DNA from: JAWVZB01 sp033722375
Lineage (GTDB): Bacteria > Actinomycetota > Nitriliruptoria > Nitriliruptorales > Nitriliruptoraceae
Assembly: GCA_033722375.1 (NCBI GenBank)
Contig: JAWVZB010000023.1
Coordinates: 1 to 32,826, forward strand
DNA: 32,826 bases
Reading direction: 5' to 3'
Below the pieces are notes generated by a model that was given only the letters and a program-made list of their open reading frames with translations, made no database searches and was not told the DNA's origin. A program made the position numbers and the translations under genes. Below are positions 6,595-13,274 of this stretch, in pieces. Positions within the stretch are counted from its first letter, which is position 1. Each line of letters starts with the position of its first letter.

Positions 6595-8262
6595 TCAGTC
6601 GTGGATCCCGTAGAGGTAGCCGTCGCGGGAGCCGACATAGATGCCGCCCTTCCACACCGCGGGCGTGGACTCGACGCAGCCGCCGACGTGCAGGGTCCAG
6701 CGTTCCGTCGGGGAGCGGGGGTCGGCGAGGTCGTAGGCGCGCAGCCCGCTGGCCTCGCACAGGGCGACCACGAGCGTCGCGCGCCCGGTCTCCGGATCCT
6801 CGACGACGACCGGCGACGACCACTCGTGGTAGCCGATCTCCTCACGGTGCACCACCTCACCGGTGTGCCGGTCGACGACCAGCAGCTCGCCGGGGTGGGT
6901 CGTGAGGTAGAGGAGGTCGCCGAACAGAGCCGGGGTCGACCAGCTGCCGCCGTCGTCCGGCGGCCCGGGGCGGGGCGGGATCGCGACTCCCCACAGGCGT
7001 GGGTTCCCGCCGGAGCTCGGGTCGAGCTTGACGAGCTGACCGACCTCGGTGGCGCGGTCGGTCTTGCGTTCGTACTCGACCGAGACGTAGAGCATCCCGT
7101 CGCCGTCGATGACCACCGAGGCGTCGGCGTCGTCACCCACCCAGTAGTCGAAGACGACCGGTGCGTCGCCGGTGTCCACCCGCGAGATGTCGAGGCCGAC
7201 CACCCGGCCGCCGGAGTTCACGAAGTACGCCCGGTCCTGGTGGATCGCCACCGAAGACTCGATCGAGACGTTGCGGTCACCGACGGCGGTGATCAGTTCG
7301 TTCGTGAAGCCGGGGACCTCCACGAGCACCTCGGGGTCGACGGTCACGAGCCCGTCGTCGCGATGGCTGCGGTTCAGGCGGATGGCCCGGAACCAGCTGT
7401 CCTCCCCGCCGGTGTAGAGCACGTCGTCGATGATCGAGGCGTTGCCGTCCCAGTCGTTGTTCCAGATGCCGTTGGGGTGCGGGCCGAGCCGCCACAGCTC
7501 CGTCGGGACGTCGCGGTCCAGTGCGATCACCCGGAAGTAGTTGTCCCGCGAGCCCGAGTAGAGCAACGGGAAGCCGTCCGGATCCAGCGTGACCGTGCCC
7601 TTGATCATCTGGCCGGTCTGGAACGGAGGCCGGGTCCGTTGTCCCGTCGCGGTGTCGAGGAAGTGGATGGCTCCGTCGAACGCGCCAACGATCATCTCGA
7701 CGACCCCGTCGGGGCGCTCCCAGACCACCGGCTGTCCGGTCCAGCCGGTCCCACACCACTTCTTGATGATCGGCACCTCACGGGTGGTGGGTCCGGGCTT
7801 CGGGGAGTTCGTTCCGCTGTCGTCGCCGGAGCCCGCCTCTCCGCTGTCAGACCCGCCTGATCCGCCCCCGTCCGGCTCCTCCGGTGGGATCGTCTCGGTG
7901 CGGGTGCCGACCACCTCCTCGCTGCACATCGCGGCGTCGGGATAGCGCCAGGCGATCTCGGGGGTGTCGGGCACGGGCCCGAGGCCGTAGAAGGTGTGGG
8001 TCGGGTTGCCGCGGAACTGCAGCAGTCCCGGTACCGAGCCCCACGGGGCGCCGAGGAGCGAAACGCCCTTCACGTCCGGTGAGGGCGTGGGGGTCGGGGC
8101 GGCGTGCGTGGGTGTCGGACGGGGGGTCGGCGTGGGTGAGGGCTCATCGTCGATGGCGACCGGCTCCGACGTCGGGGCCGACCGGCTCAGCGATACCGCG
8201 GTGCCGACCGTGATGACGCCCGTTGCCACGAGCGCGATCACGAGCACGAGTTGGCGGTTCAG
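6595..8262 (-). CDS. Membrane-anchored or secreted PQQ-type beta-propeller protein
   Basis: About 555 aa. A hydrophobic N-terminal segment (LVLVIALVATGVITVG) is followed by a Thr/Pro-rich stalk of PTPTP repeats, a Gly/Ser-rich loop, and about eight repeats of the form (S)TPAVxxGxxYVGSxDGxLxxxD typical of PQQ-like/BamB-type propellers. The last blade reads AVWKGGIYVGSRDGYLYGI. Cysteines occur near the start and end of the propeller and could form disulfides outside the cell. Start choice: the GTG at 8247 lacks a ribosome-binding site and any basic residue before the hydrophobic run. A CTG at 8260-8262, preceded by GGGG at 6 nt, gives M-N-R-Q before the membrane segment, so I prefer CTG. No PQQ-dehydrogenase catalytic motif was recognised; ligand and function are unknown. 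Confidence 0.8.
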   Translation of the reverse strand: MNRQLVLVIALVATGVITVGTAVSLSRSAPTSEPVAIDDEPSPTPTPRPTPTHAAPTPTPSPDVKGVSLLGAPWGSVPGLLQFRGNPTHTFYGLGPVPDTPEIAWRYPDAAMCSEEVVGTRTETIPPEEPDGGGSGGSDSGEAGSGDDSGTNSPKPGPTTREVPIIKKWCGTGWTGQPVVWERPDGVVEMIVGAFDGAIHFLDTATGQRTRPPFQTGQMIKGTVTLDPDGFPLLYSGSRDNYFRVIALDRDVPTELWRLGPHPNGIWNNDWDGNASIIDDVLYTGGEDSWFRAIRLNRSHRDDGLVTVDPEVLVEVPGFTNELITAVGDRNVSIESSVAIHQDRAYFVNSGGRVVGLDISRVDTGDAPVVFDYWVGDDADASVVIDGDGMLYVSVEYERKTDRATEVGQLVKLDPSSGGNPRLWGVAIPPRPGPPDDGGSWSTPALFGDLLYLTTHPGELLVVDRHTGEVVHREEIGYHEWSSPVVVEDPETGRATLVVALCEASGLRAYDLADPRSPTERWTLHVGGCVESTPAVWKGGIYVGSRDGYLYGIHD

Positions 8263-8299
8263 CGAACACCCCGTTGTCGTCGCCCCAGCCTGGCCGCGG

Positions 8300-8305
8300 A
8301 GGGTA
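8300..8305 (-). promoter_or_regulatory. Candidate -10 box for the propeller gene (TACCCT)
   Basis: Minus-strand TACCCT lies 37 nt upstream of the proposed CTG start and only 6 nt from the oppositely oriented serB -10, so the two promoters face away from a shared core. Confidence 0.4.
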
Positions 8306-8311
8306 CGGGGC

Positions 8312-8317
8312 TACCCT
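8312..8317 (+). promoter_or_regulatory. Candidate -10 box for serB (TACCCT)
   Basis: TACCCT ends 18 nt before the serB ATG, predicting a leader of about 11 nt. GGGTGAG is the only weak ribosome-binding sequence in it. Confidence 0.4.
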
Positions 8318-8335
8318 CTGGCGGGTGAGCATCCC

Positions 8336-9565
8336 ATGACTGACCGCCGCACCATCCTCGTCCGCGTCTCCGGTCGCGACCGTCCCGGCATCACCGCCGG
8401 GCTGCTCGACGTGCTCGCCGGCGAGGACGCCGAGGTCTACGACATGGAGCAGGTCGTCGTTCGGGAACGACTGACGCTCGACGTCCTCATCTCGGTGCCT
8501 GCCGGGTCGGATGTCCTCAAGGAGCTGCTGTTCTACGGCTGGGAAGCCGACATCCACATCGACTTCGAGGTGGTCGAGTCCCGCAGCCAGCGCTCGGCGC
8601 TGCCGCGCTTCGTGGTCACGGTCATCGGTCAGGGGCTGCCGCCCCGCCCGCTCCAGGCCGTGACGCAGGCGATCGCCGACGGTGGGGGGAACATCGACCG
8701 CATCGTGCGGCTCTCCCGCTACCCGGTCGTGTCGTACGAGTTCGTGATCGTCGACGGGGATCTCGATGCGATGCGCCGCCATCTCGTCCAAGCGTCCCGG
8801 GATCACGGGGTCGACGTCGCCATCCAGCGCGAGAGCCTCGAGCGGCGCGCCAAGCGCCTGGTGGTGATCGACGTCGACTCCACGCTGATCGAGGACGAGG
8901 TCATCGAGCTGCTCGCCGAGGAGGCGGGCTGCCGCGAGGAGGTCGCCGAGATCACCGAGCGTGCCATGGCCGGCGAGCTCGACTTCGAGGCGGCGCTGCG
9001 ATCGCGGGTGGCGCTGCTCGAGGGCCTGCCGGTCGACGCGGTGGAGCGGGTGAAGGAGCGGGTCACGTTGACCCCTGGCGCTCGGACGTTCACGCGGACC
9101 CTGCGCCGGCTCGGGTTCCGGGTGGCGCTGGTGAGCGGCGGTTTCACGGTGTTCACCGACCTGCTGCGCGAGCGACTCGACATCGACCACGCCTACGCCA
9201 ACGAGCTCGGGGTGGCCGACGGGAAGCTGACCGGCGAGGTCGTGGGTCCCGTGGTCGATCGTCGTGGCAAGGCGGACATCCTCCGCCGGGTGGCGGAGCA
9301 GGAAGGCGTCGCGCTGGAGCAGACGGTGGCGGTCGGTGACGGTGCCAACGACCTCGACATGTTGGCGGCGGCCGGCCTCGGTATCGCCTTCAACGCCAAG
9401 CCCGCCGTGCGGGAGGCCGCCGACACCGCGCTGTCGGTCCCGTTCCTCGACGCGGTCCTGTTCCTCCTCGGGATCCGTCGGGAGGACGTCGAGGCGGCCG
9501 ACGAGGAGGACCCGAGCGTCGAGCGGGGCGAGCCCGTCCCCGTGCCGGGCACCCCACCCATGTGA
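8336..9565 (+). CDS. serB: Phosphoserine phosphatase with two N-terminal ACT domains (SerB2 type)
   Basis: Dephosphorylates O-phospho-L-serine, the last step of serine synthesis. 409 aa, the same length I recall for M. tuberculosis SerB2. Two ACT domains occupy about 5-80 (GRDRPGITAGLLDVL) and 91-165. The HAD domain follows, with the nucleophile motif DVDST (179-183, nucleophile Asp179), SGGF (267-270), Lys312 and GDGANDLDM (334-342). These give a complete HAD active site. The ACT domains make serine feedback inhibition likely. ATG at 8336 is chosen because it starts directly at ACT strand 1; the upstream open frame is antisense to the propeller gene. Followed by an unrelated gene with its own promoter. 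Confidence 0.95.
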   Translation: MTDRRTILVRVSGRDRPGITAGLLDVLAGEDAEVYDMEQVVVRERLTLDVLISVPAGSDVLKELLFYGWEADIHIDFEVVESRSQRSALPRFVVTVIGQGLPPRPLQAVTQAIADGGGNIDRIVRLSRYPVVSYEFVIVDGDLDAMRRHLVQASRDHGVDVAIQRESLERRAKRLVVIDVDSTLIEDEVIELLAEEAGCREEVAEITERAMAGELDFEAALRSRVALLEGLPVDAVERVKERVTLTPGARTFTRTLRRLGFRVALVSGGFTVFTDLLRERLDIDHAYANELGVADGKLTGEVVGPVVDRRGKADILRRVAEQEGVALEQTVAVGDGANDLDMLAAAGLGIAFNAKPAVREAADTALSVPFLDAVLFLLGIRREDVEAADEEDPSVERGEPVPVPGTPPM

Positions 9566-9579
9566 TCGCCGCGCACCGG

Positions 9580-9585
9580 TAGGCT
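9580..9585 (+). promoter_or_regulatory. Candidate -10 box for the 88-aa gene (TAGGCT)
   Basis: TAGGCT lies 35 nt upstream of the ATG at 9621, immediately after the serB stop, with GGGAG at 9611-9615 as ribosome-binding site. Confidence 0.4.
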
Positions 9586-9620
9586 GCCGACCCGGTCGAG
9601 ACCACACGGCGGGAGTGTCG

Positions 9621-9887
9621 ATGGCTGACGAGGCCCCGGAGCGAGCCGATCCGGTCGTGCCGGGCCAGGCTCGCGGGATGCTCGACGCCGACGAGTTCCT
9701 GGCGTTCACGCAGCGCCTCCGCGCTATCCACGAACGTGTGGACGAAGCCGATGTGTCCGACAAGCGGCAGGCACGTTGGCAGCGTCGGCTGCTCGACATC
9801 ACCGACGCAGCCAGAACCAACCTCGACCACGGGGAACAGCAGCTACGCCGGTTCGAAGCGGAGCTCGACGAGCACCTGTCCGACTGA
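9621..9887 (+). CDS. Small helical protein of unknown function (88 aa)
   Basis: Not recognised. Starts MADEAPERADPVV; from about residue 20 it is charged and strongly helical (DEFLAFTQRLRAIHERV, then QRRLLDITDAARTNL and EQQLRRFEAEL), likely a two- or three-helix coiled coil. No cysteines, membrane segment or DNA-binding motif. GGGAG lies 5 nt before the ATG and codon third positions are GC-rich, both supporting a real gene. A 31-nt gap separates it from the next gene, so the two are probably one operon. It might be a partner or regulator of that protein, but nothing in the sequence proves this. Confidence 0.7.
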   Translation: MADEAPERADPVVPGQARGMLDADEFLAFTQRLRAIHERVDEADVSDKRQARWQRRLLDITDAARTNLDHGEQQLRRFEAELDEHLSD

Positions 9888-9918
9888 GTCCCTTCCCGCT
9901 GACGACGACGAGGATCTA

Positions 9919-10722
9919 GTGGCACGCACCCCTGTCTTCCATCTGACCCCGGTCCGGCGCCTCCCCCTGATCGAGGAGGAGGGCCTGCGGACCCGCGCTG
10001 ACCTGTCCGAGCGACTCGGACCGCCGGGCCCGTTCGACGAGGCCGCCCCTGGCACCTACGCGCACGGCAAGCGGGTGTCGGGCTACCTCGACGAGTCCTT
10101 CGCTCGCGACCAGGTCGACCATCACGGTGGTGGGTTCGTCAGCTTCACGGTCGACCCGAAGAAGGCGGTGGCGGGACGAACGTCGCAGCGGCGGGAGTCC
10201 GAGCCGGAGGAGTACTGGGAGTCGACCCGGTCCCTCGCGGAGTGGCTCGACGACGGTGACGTGCCTGAGGACCTGGAGGTCCATCTCAACGTGCCGGTCC
10301 GGGCGAAGTACCTGCGGCTGCACGCCCCGCTCCTGGATTCGGAGCTGCTGGAGGAGTACGCCCCGCTCGTCGAGGCGGTCGCGGACGAGGACAGGCTGTC
10401 GGCGAAGGCACTGATGCACCTCGCGATCGTCCGTTGCGAGGGCGACTTCGAGTCGCCGGCGTTCCGGGCGGCGTGTGCGCTGGCCTGGCGCGACGAGCCC
10501 GACCGCGACGGCATCATCAGCGAGCTCGTGGAGATCGATCCGGACAAGGTCGCGAGTGCCGCCCTGGCGGAGTTCGGCTCACAGGCGCCCGATGCCACCC
10601 AGGCGCTCCGGGAGAGCCTCGAGGAGGTCCGGGGCTGGGCTGACGAGAACGGCCTCGACCACGGTCAGGCGCTCTTCGCGCGCACCGCGATGATCCTCGA
10701 GGAGCTCCCCGAGAACGCATGA
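9919..10722 (+). CDS. Uncharacterised protein with possible ADP-ribosyltransferase-like N-terminus
   Basis: 267 aa, GTG start directly after CTA; a long overlapping open frame upstream has no start with a better ribosome site. The first 25 residues, VFHLTPVRRLPLIEEEGLRT, follow the pattern of small ADP-ribosyltransferase-fold proteins of the DUF4433/DarT sort (aromatic-H-x-T ... L..I...GL). They are followed by a Gly-rich loop (DHHGGGFVSFTVDP) that could be the next strand pair. I cannot identify a convincing catalytic Glu. The C-terminal 140 residues are acidic and helical (ELLEEYAPLVEAV, then ALRESLEEVRGWADENG) with no known motif. Likely co-transcribed with the 88-aa gene. The family proposal is weak; treat as unknown. 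Confidence 0.7.
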   Translation: MARTPVFHLTPVRRLPLIEEEGLRTRADLSERLGPPGPFDEAAPGTYAHGKRVSGYLDESFARDQVDHHGGGFVSFTVDPKKAVAGRTSQRRESEPEEYWESTRSLAEWLDDGDVPEDLEVHLNVPVRAKYLRLHAPLLDSELLEEYAPLVEAVADEDRLSAKALMHLAIVRCEGDFESPAFRAACALAWRDEPDRDGIISELVEIDPDKVASAALAEFGSQAPDATQALRESLEEVRGWADENGLDHGQALFARTAMILEELPENA

Positions 10723-10822
10723 GCCCTCGGCGCTTGGACGTTCGACCCGGCTGCGGTGTGAGCGCCCCGAGGTCGCCGGCCAAGACCCGTGTGCCGGATC
10801 ACTGCGGCTGAACCTGACTTTT

Positions 10823-10865
10823 CCCCCCGAGCAGAGGGGGGAGAGGCGCCGCAGGAGCGGCGCCT
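10823..10865 (-). terminator. Tandem GC hairpins downstream of the cold-shock-like gene
   Basis: Two perfect stems: AGGCGCCGC-AGGA-GCGGCGCCT (10844-10865, 9 bp) and CCCCCC-GAGCAGA-GGGGGG (10823-10841, 6 bp). On the minus strand they follow the stop of the cold-shock-like gene by 9 nt and end in AAAA. On the plus strand they lie 100 nt after the 267-aa gene, with TTTT preceding. Probably terminates both directions. The 10723-10822 stretch between holds nothing else recognisable. Confidence 0.65.
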
Positions 10866-10874
10866 GGGGGGTTG

Positions 10875-11084
10875 TCAGAGACTGACGATGTTGAGGTTGG
10901 TCACCCGTTCGCTGCCCTGGGGATCGGATTCGACCTCGAACCGGACCCGCTGCCCGAGCCGGAGCTCGAGGAGCCCGGAGGCGGCGAACGCTTCGCGGTC
11001 GACGTGGAGCTCACGCAGCGAGTCGTCGAGCAGCACGGCGGTCTTGGCCTCGACATCGAAGCTCTTCACGGTTCCCTGCGGCAT
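10875..11084 (-). CDS. Cold-shock-domain-like small protein without RNP motifs
   Basis: 69 aa. MPQGTVKSFD matches the first strand of cold-shock domains (M-x-x-G-x-V-K-x-F), and LGQRVRFEV plus the final VTNLNI match the last strands. The RNA-binding core is absent: Trp of KWF is Ser8, the RNP1 KGFGFI is replaced by AKTAVLLDD, and the RNP2 aromatic/His run is LHVDREAF. So the OB fold is likely kept, while stacking aromatics for single-stranded nucleic acid are gone. Start at the ATG at 11084 (GAGGG 6 nt upstream); a longer reading from 11144 adds a non-homologous leader. Convergent with the 267-aa gene and divergent from the LapA gene. Confidence 0.75.
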   Translation of the reverse strand: MPQGTVKSFDVEAKTAVLLDDSLRELHVDREAFAASGLLELRLGQRVRFEVESDPQGSERVTNLNIVSL

Positions 11085-11115
11085 CGTGTCCCTCGGGCGA
11101 CGGCGTTCGCCGAGG

Positions 11116-11121
11116 AGGGTA
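11116..11121 (-). promoter_or_regulatory. Candidate -10 box for the cold-shock-like gene (TACCCT)
   Basis: Minus-strand TACCCT, 31 nt before the ATG, predicts a leader of about 24 nt. Confidence 0.4.
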
Positions 11122-11203
11122 GCCATCTGGCCATCCGGCCCCACTGCTCGGGTCCGAAGCTCCTGTGCAGTCTCGACACTGGAAGCCGAGGGAGGAGATG
11201 TAC

Positions 11204-11542
11204 ATGGCTGACGACAACGATCGCGCTGTGAAGGACAAGGGATCTGCGGGAACGGGCGACCGGCCCGCGAAACGCACTGACGACCGGACCCGCGACCTCG
11301 ATGCCACCGGGGCGCCGGGTGCTCCGGCCAGTACCCCGTTCACGCAGCAGGTGGGCCGAGTGGTCATGATCGTGGCCGCGGTGCTCTTCGGGGTGTTCGC
11401 CGTCGCCAACGTGGATGCGGTCACGTTCAACTGGATCTTCGGGGAAGGCGACGTGCCCCTGATCCTGCTGCTCTTGGTGTCGTTCGGGCTCGGGGCGCTG
11501 GTGGCGTGGATCGCGGCCACACGGAAGCACCGGCGGCGGTGA
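11204..11542 (+). CDS. LapA-domain (DUF1049) inner-membrane protein
   Basis: 112 aa. A polar, disordered 45-residue N-terminus (Asp, Lys, Gly rich) is followed by two membrane helices, about 52-68 (VVMIVAAVLFGVFAVAN) and 84-105 (VPLILLLLVSFGLGALV). They are joined by the short VDAVTFNWIFGE loop that is typical of the LapA/YciS family, and the protein ends RKHRRR (positive-inside). Role in actinobacteria unknown; in E. coli the homologue works with LapB to control lipopolysaccharide synthesis, which does not apply to an actinobacterium. ATG at 11204 is chosen over 11198 because GGAGGAG is then properly spaced. Its TGA is 1 nt from the convergent cofC stop. Confidence 0.85.
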   Translation: MADDNDRAVKDKGSAGTGDRPAKRTDDRTRDLDATGAPGAPASTPFTQQVGRVVMIVAAVLFGVFAVANVDAVTFNWIFGEGDVPLILLLLVSFGLGALVAWIAATRKHRRR

Positions 11543-11543
11543 G

Positions 11544-12194
11544 TCAGGCAGGCGGGTCGGCGACGTCCAGCAGGCTCGGCAGCACGTGACGGGTCGCGGG
11601 CCCCACCGGGCCGTGGCGGAGCTCCTCGAGATCGTCGACCGTGTCGATGTCATGTCGGAGTCCGTCGAACCGGGCCATCTGCGCCCCGATGCCGGCCTCG
11701 TCGGCCAGCCGGAGATGGCGATGTGCGGACCGCGGGCCGTACGCCGTCGCGATCACGTGTGGTGGGGTGCGGAGCAGCGCCCCGGTGCCCCCGTCGGCGG
11801 TCGGGGCCACGACCACGGGCGCGTCGACGGCGAGGAGCTCGTCGACCTCCTCGGGCATCAGCCGGGGGAGGTCGGCCATGACGACGAGCAGTGACCCGGC
11901 GGCTCGGATGCGGGCCGCGGCGGAGGCGACCGCCGCGTCGAGCGAGGTGGTGCCGGGCGGGTCGATCAGGACGTCGAGGTTCAGAGCTGCTGCTGCCGCC
12001 GCCGCCTCGTCGCCGGCGGCGGCCACGACGATCGAGTCGACGTCGGCGTGTCGCAGCGCCCCGGTGACGTCGGCGAGCATCGCCGCGCTGAGTGTCGCCC
12101 GTTGCGTGGGGCTGAACCCGGCTGCGGCAAGGCGGGTCTTGCCGACCCCGGGAGAACGGATCGGGACGAGGGCGACGACGGGCCGGTTCCGCAT
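11544..12194 (-). CDS. cofC: 2-phospho-L-lactate / phosphoenolpyruvate guanylyltransferase (coenzyme F420 synthesis)
   Basis: Transfers GMP from GTP to phospholactate or phosphoenolpyruvate, making the activated side chain for coenzyme F420. 216 aa, usual length. It has the nucleotide-binding N-terminus VPIRSPGVGKTRLA, MADLPRLMPEEV with the metal-binding Asp, PTADGGTGALL, and the terminal LRHDIDTVDDL motif shared by CofC/FbiD. The ATG at 12194 sits 7 nt after a TACCCT -10, with no ribosome-binding site, so the mRNA looks leaderless. In actinobacteria cofC is commonly next to gpsA, as here (divergent). An F420-type oxidoreductase at 13271 supports use of F420 in this organism. Confidence 0.92.
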   Translation of the reverse strand: MRNRPVVALVPIRSPGVGKTRLAAAGFSPTQRATLSAAMLADVTGALRHADVDSIVVAAAGDEAAAAAAALNLDVLIDPPGTTSLDAAVASAAARIRAAGSLLVVMADLPRLMPEEVDELLAVDAPVVVAPTADGGTGALLRTPPHVIATAYGPRSAHRHLRLADEAGIGAQMARFDGLRHDIDTVDDLEELRHGPVGPATRHVLPSLLDVADPPA

Positions 12195-12201
12195 GGCCCG
12201 A

Positions 12202-12207
12202 AGGGTA
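12202..12207 (-). promoter_or_regulatory. Candidate -10 box of a leaderless cofC transcript (TACCCT)
   Basis: Minus-strand TACCCT followed by TCGGGCC and then ATG. The 7-nt spacing is identical to that at DUF368 and places the transcript start at the initiation codon. Confidence 0.5.
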
Positions 12208-12225
12208 GGGCGGTCCTCCGTCGGC

Positions 12226-12231
12226 TACGGT
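12226..12231 (+). promoter_or_regulatory. Candidate -10 box for gpsA (TACGGT)
   Basis: TACGGT lies 26 nt before the gpsA ATG; AGGGAGCAGG follows as ribosome-binding site. Divergent from the cofC box 18 nt away. Confidence 0.4.
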
Positions 12232-12257
12232 CGAGGCGTCGCGACAGGGAGCAGGTG

Positions 12258-13274
12258 ATGGCGGCCACGGTGGCGGTCATGGGGGCGGGCTCGTGGGGGA
12301 CCGCTTTCGCGCAGCTCTGCCACGACGCCGGCGAGGACACGGTTCTCTGGGCGCGGCGGCAGGAGATCGCCGACGAGATCAACCAGCAGCACACCAACGA
12401 GGCGTACCTGCCCGACACGGTCCTCCCCGAGCCGATCGGCGCAACCAGCGATCCGGCCGAGGCGCTGGACGGTGCCGAGGTGGTCGTCCTGGCGATCCCG
12501 TCGATCCACCTCGAGGGCCAGTTGGATGCCTGGGCGGCGGCGATCCCCGGGGAGTCGACGCTCGTGTCGCTCATCAAGGGGGTCGATGTCGAGTCGCGGC
12601 GCTTCGGCAGCCAGATCATCACCGACGCCATCGACTGCGAGCCCGACCGGGTCGTGGTCGTCAGCGGTCCGAACCTCGCGAAGGAGTGCGTGGAACGCCT
12701 GCCTGCGGCGACGGTGGCGGCGTCCCCGGATCGAGACCGTGCCGAGCGGGTCCAGTCGGCCGTGATGACGCCGTACTTCCGTGTCTACACCAACCCGGAC
12801 AAGGTCGGGGTCGAGATCGGCGGGGCGGTCAAGAACGTGATCGCCCTGGCCGCCGGCATCTCCCACGGCATGGGCTTCGGCGACAACACCAAGGCGACCG
12901 TCATCACCCGCGGCCTCGCCGAGATGCAGCGACTCGGGGTGGCGATGGGCGGTGACCCGCTGACCTTCGCCGGTCTGGCGGGTGTCGGTGACCTGGTCGC
13001 GACCTGTACGTCGTCGAAGTCGCGCAACCGCACGGTGGGCGAGAAGCTCGGCCGCGGGATGGAGCTCGACGAGATCATCGATCAGATGAACATGGTGGCA
13101 GAAGGCGTCAAGTCGTCCCAGGCCATCGTCGAGATCGCTCGCGAGCAAGGGGTCGAGATGCCGATCAGCGAAGGCATCGTGAAGGTGGTCCACGAAGGCC
13201 TCGATCCTCGCACCATGGTCAAAGAGCTCATGTCGCGTGAGGCCAAGCCAGAGATCTACGGGATCGACCGCTGA
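12258..13274 (+). CDS. gpsA: NAD(P)-dependent glycerol-3-phosphate dehydrogenase
   Basis: Reduces dihydroxyacetone phosphate to sn-glycerol-3-phosphate for phospholipid synthesis. 338 aa. Rossmann motif GAGSWGTAFA (9-18), SLIKGVD, SGPNLAKE, the catalytic Lys region GGAVKNVIALAAG and the late GVGDLVATC and SRNRTVGEKLG motifs are all intact. ATG at 12258 is chosen for the preceding AGGGAGCAGGTG and because the first strand begins at once. The TGA overlaps the proposed CTG start of the next gene (CTGA), indicating an operon with the F420-type oxidoreductase. Confidence 0.96.
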   Translation: MAATVAVMGAGSWGTAFAQLCHDAGEDTVLWARRQEIADEINQQHTNEAYLPDTVLPEPIGATSDPAEALDGAEVVVLAIPSIHLEGQLDAWAAAIPGESTLVSLIKGVDVESRRFGSQIITDAIDCEPDRVVVVSGPNLAKECVERLPAATVAASPDRDRAERVQSAVMTPYFRVYTNPDKVGVEIGGAVKNVIALAAGISHGMGFGDNTKATVITRGLAEMQRLGVAMGGDPLTFAGLAGVGDLVATCTSSKSRNRTVGEKLGRGMELDEIIDQMNMVAEGVKSSQAIVEIAREQGVEMPISEGIVKVVHEGLDPRTMVKELMSREAKPEIYGIDR

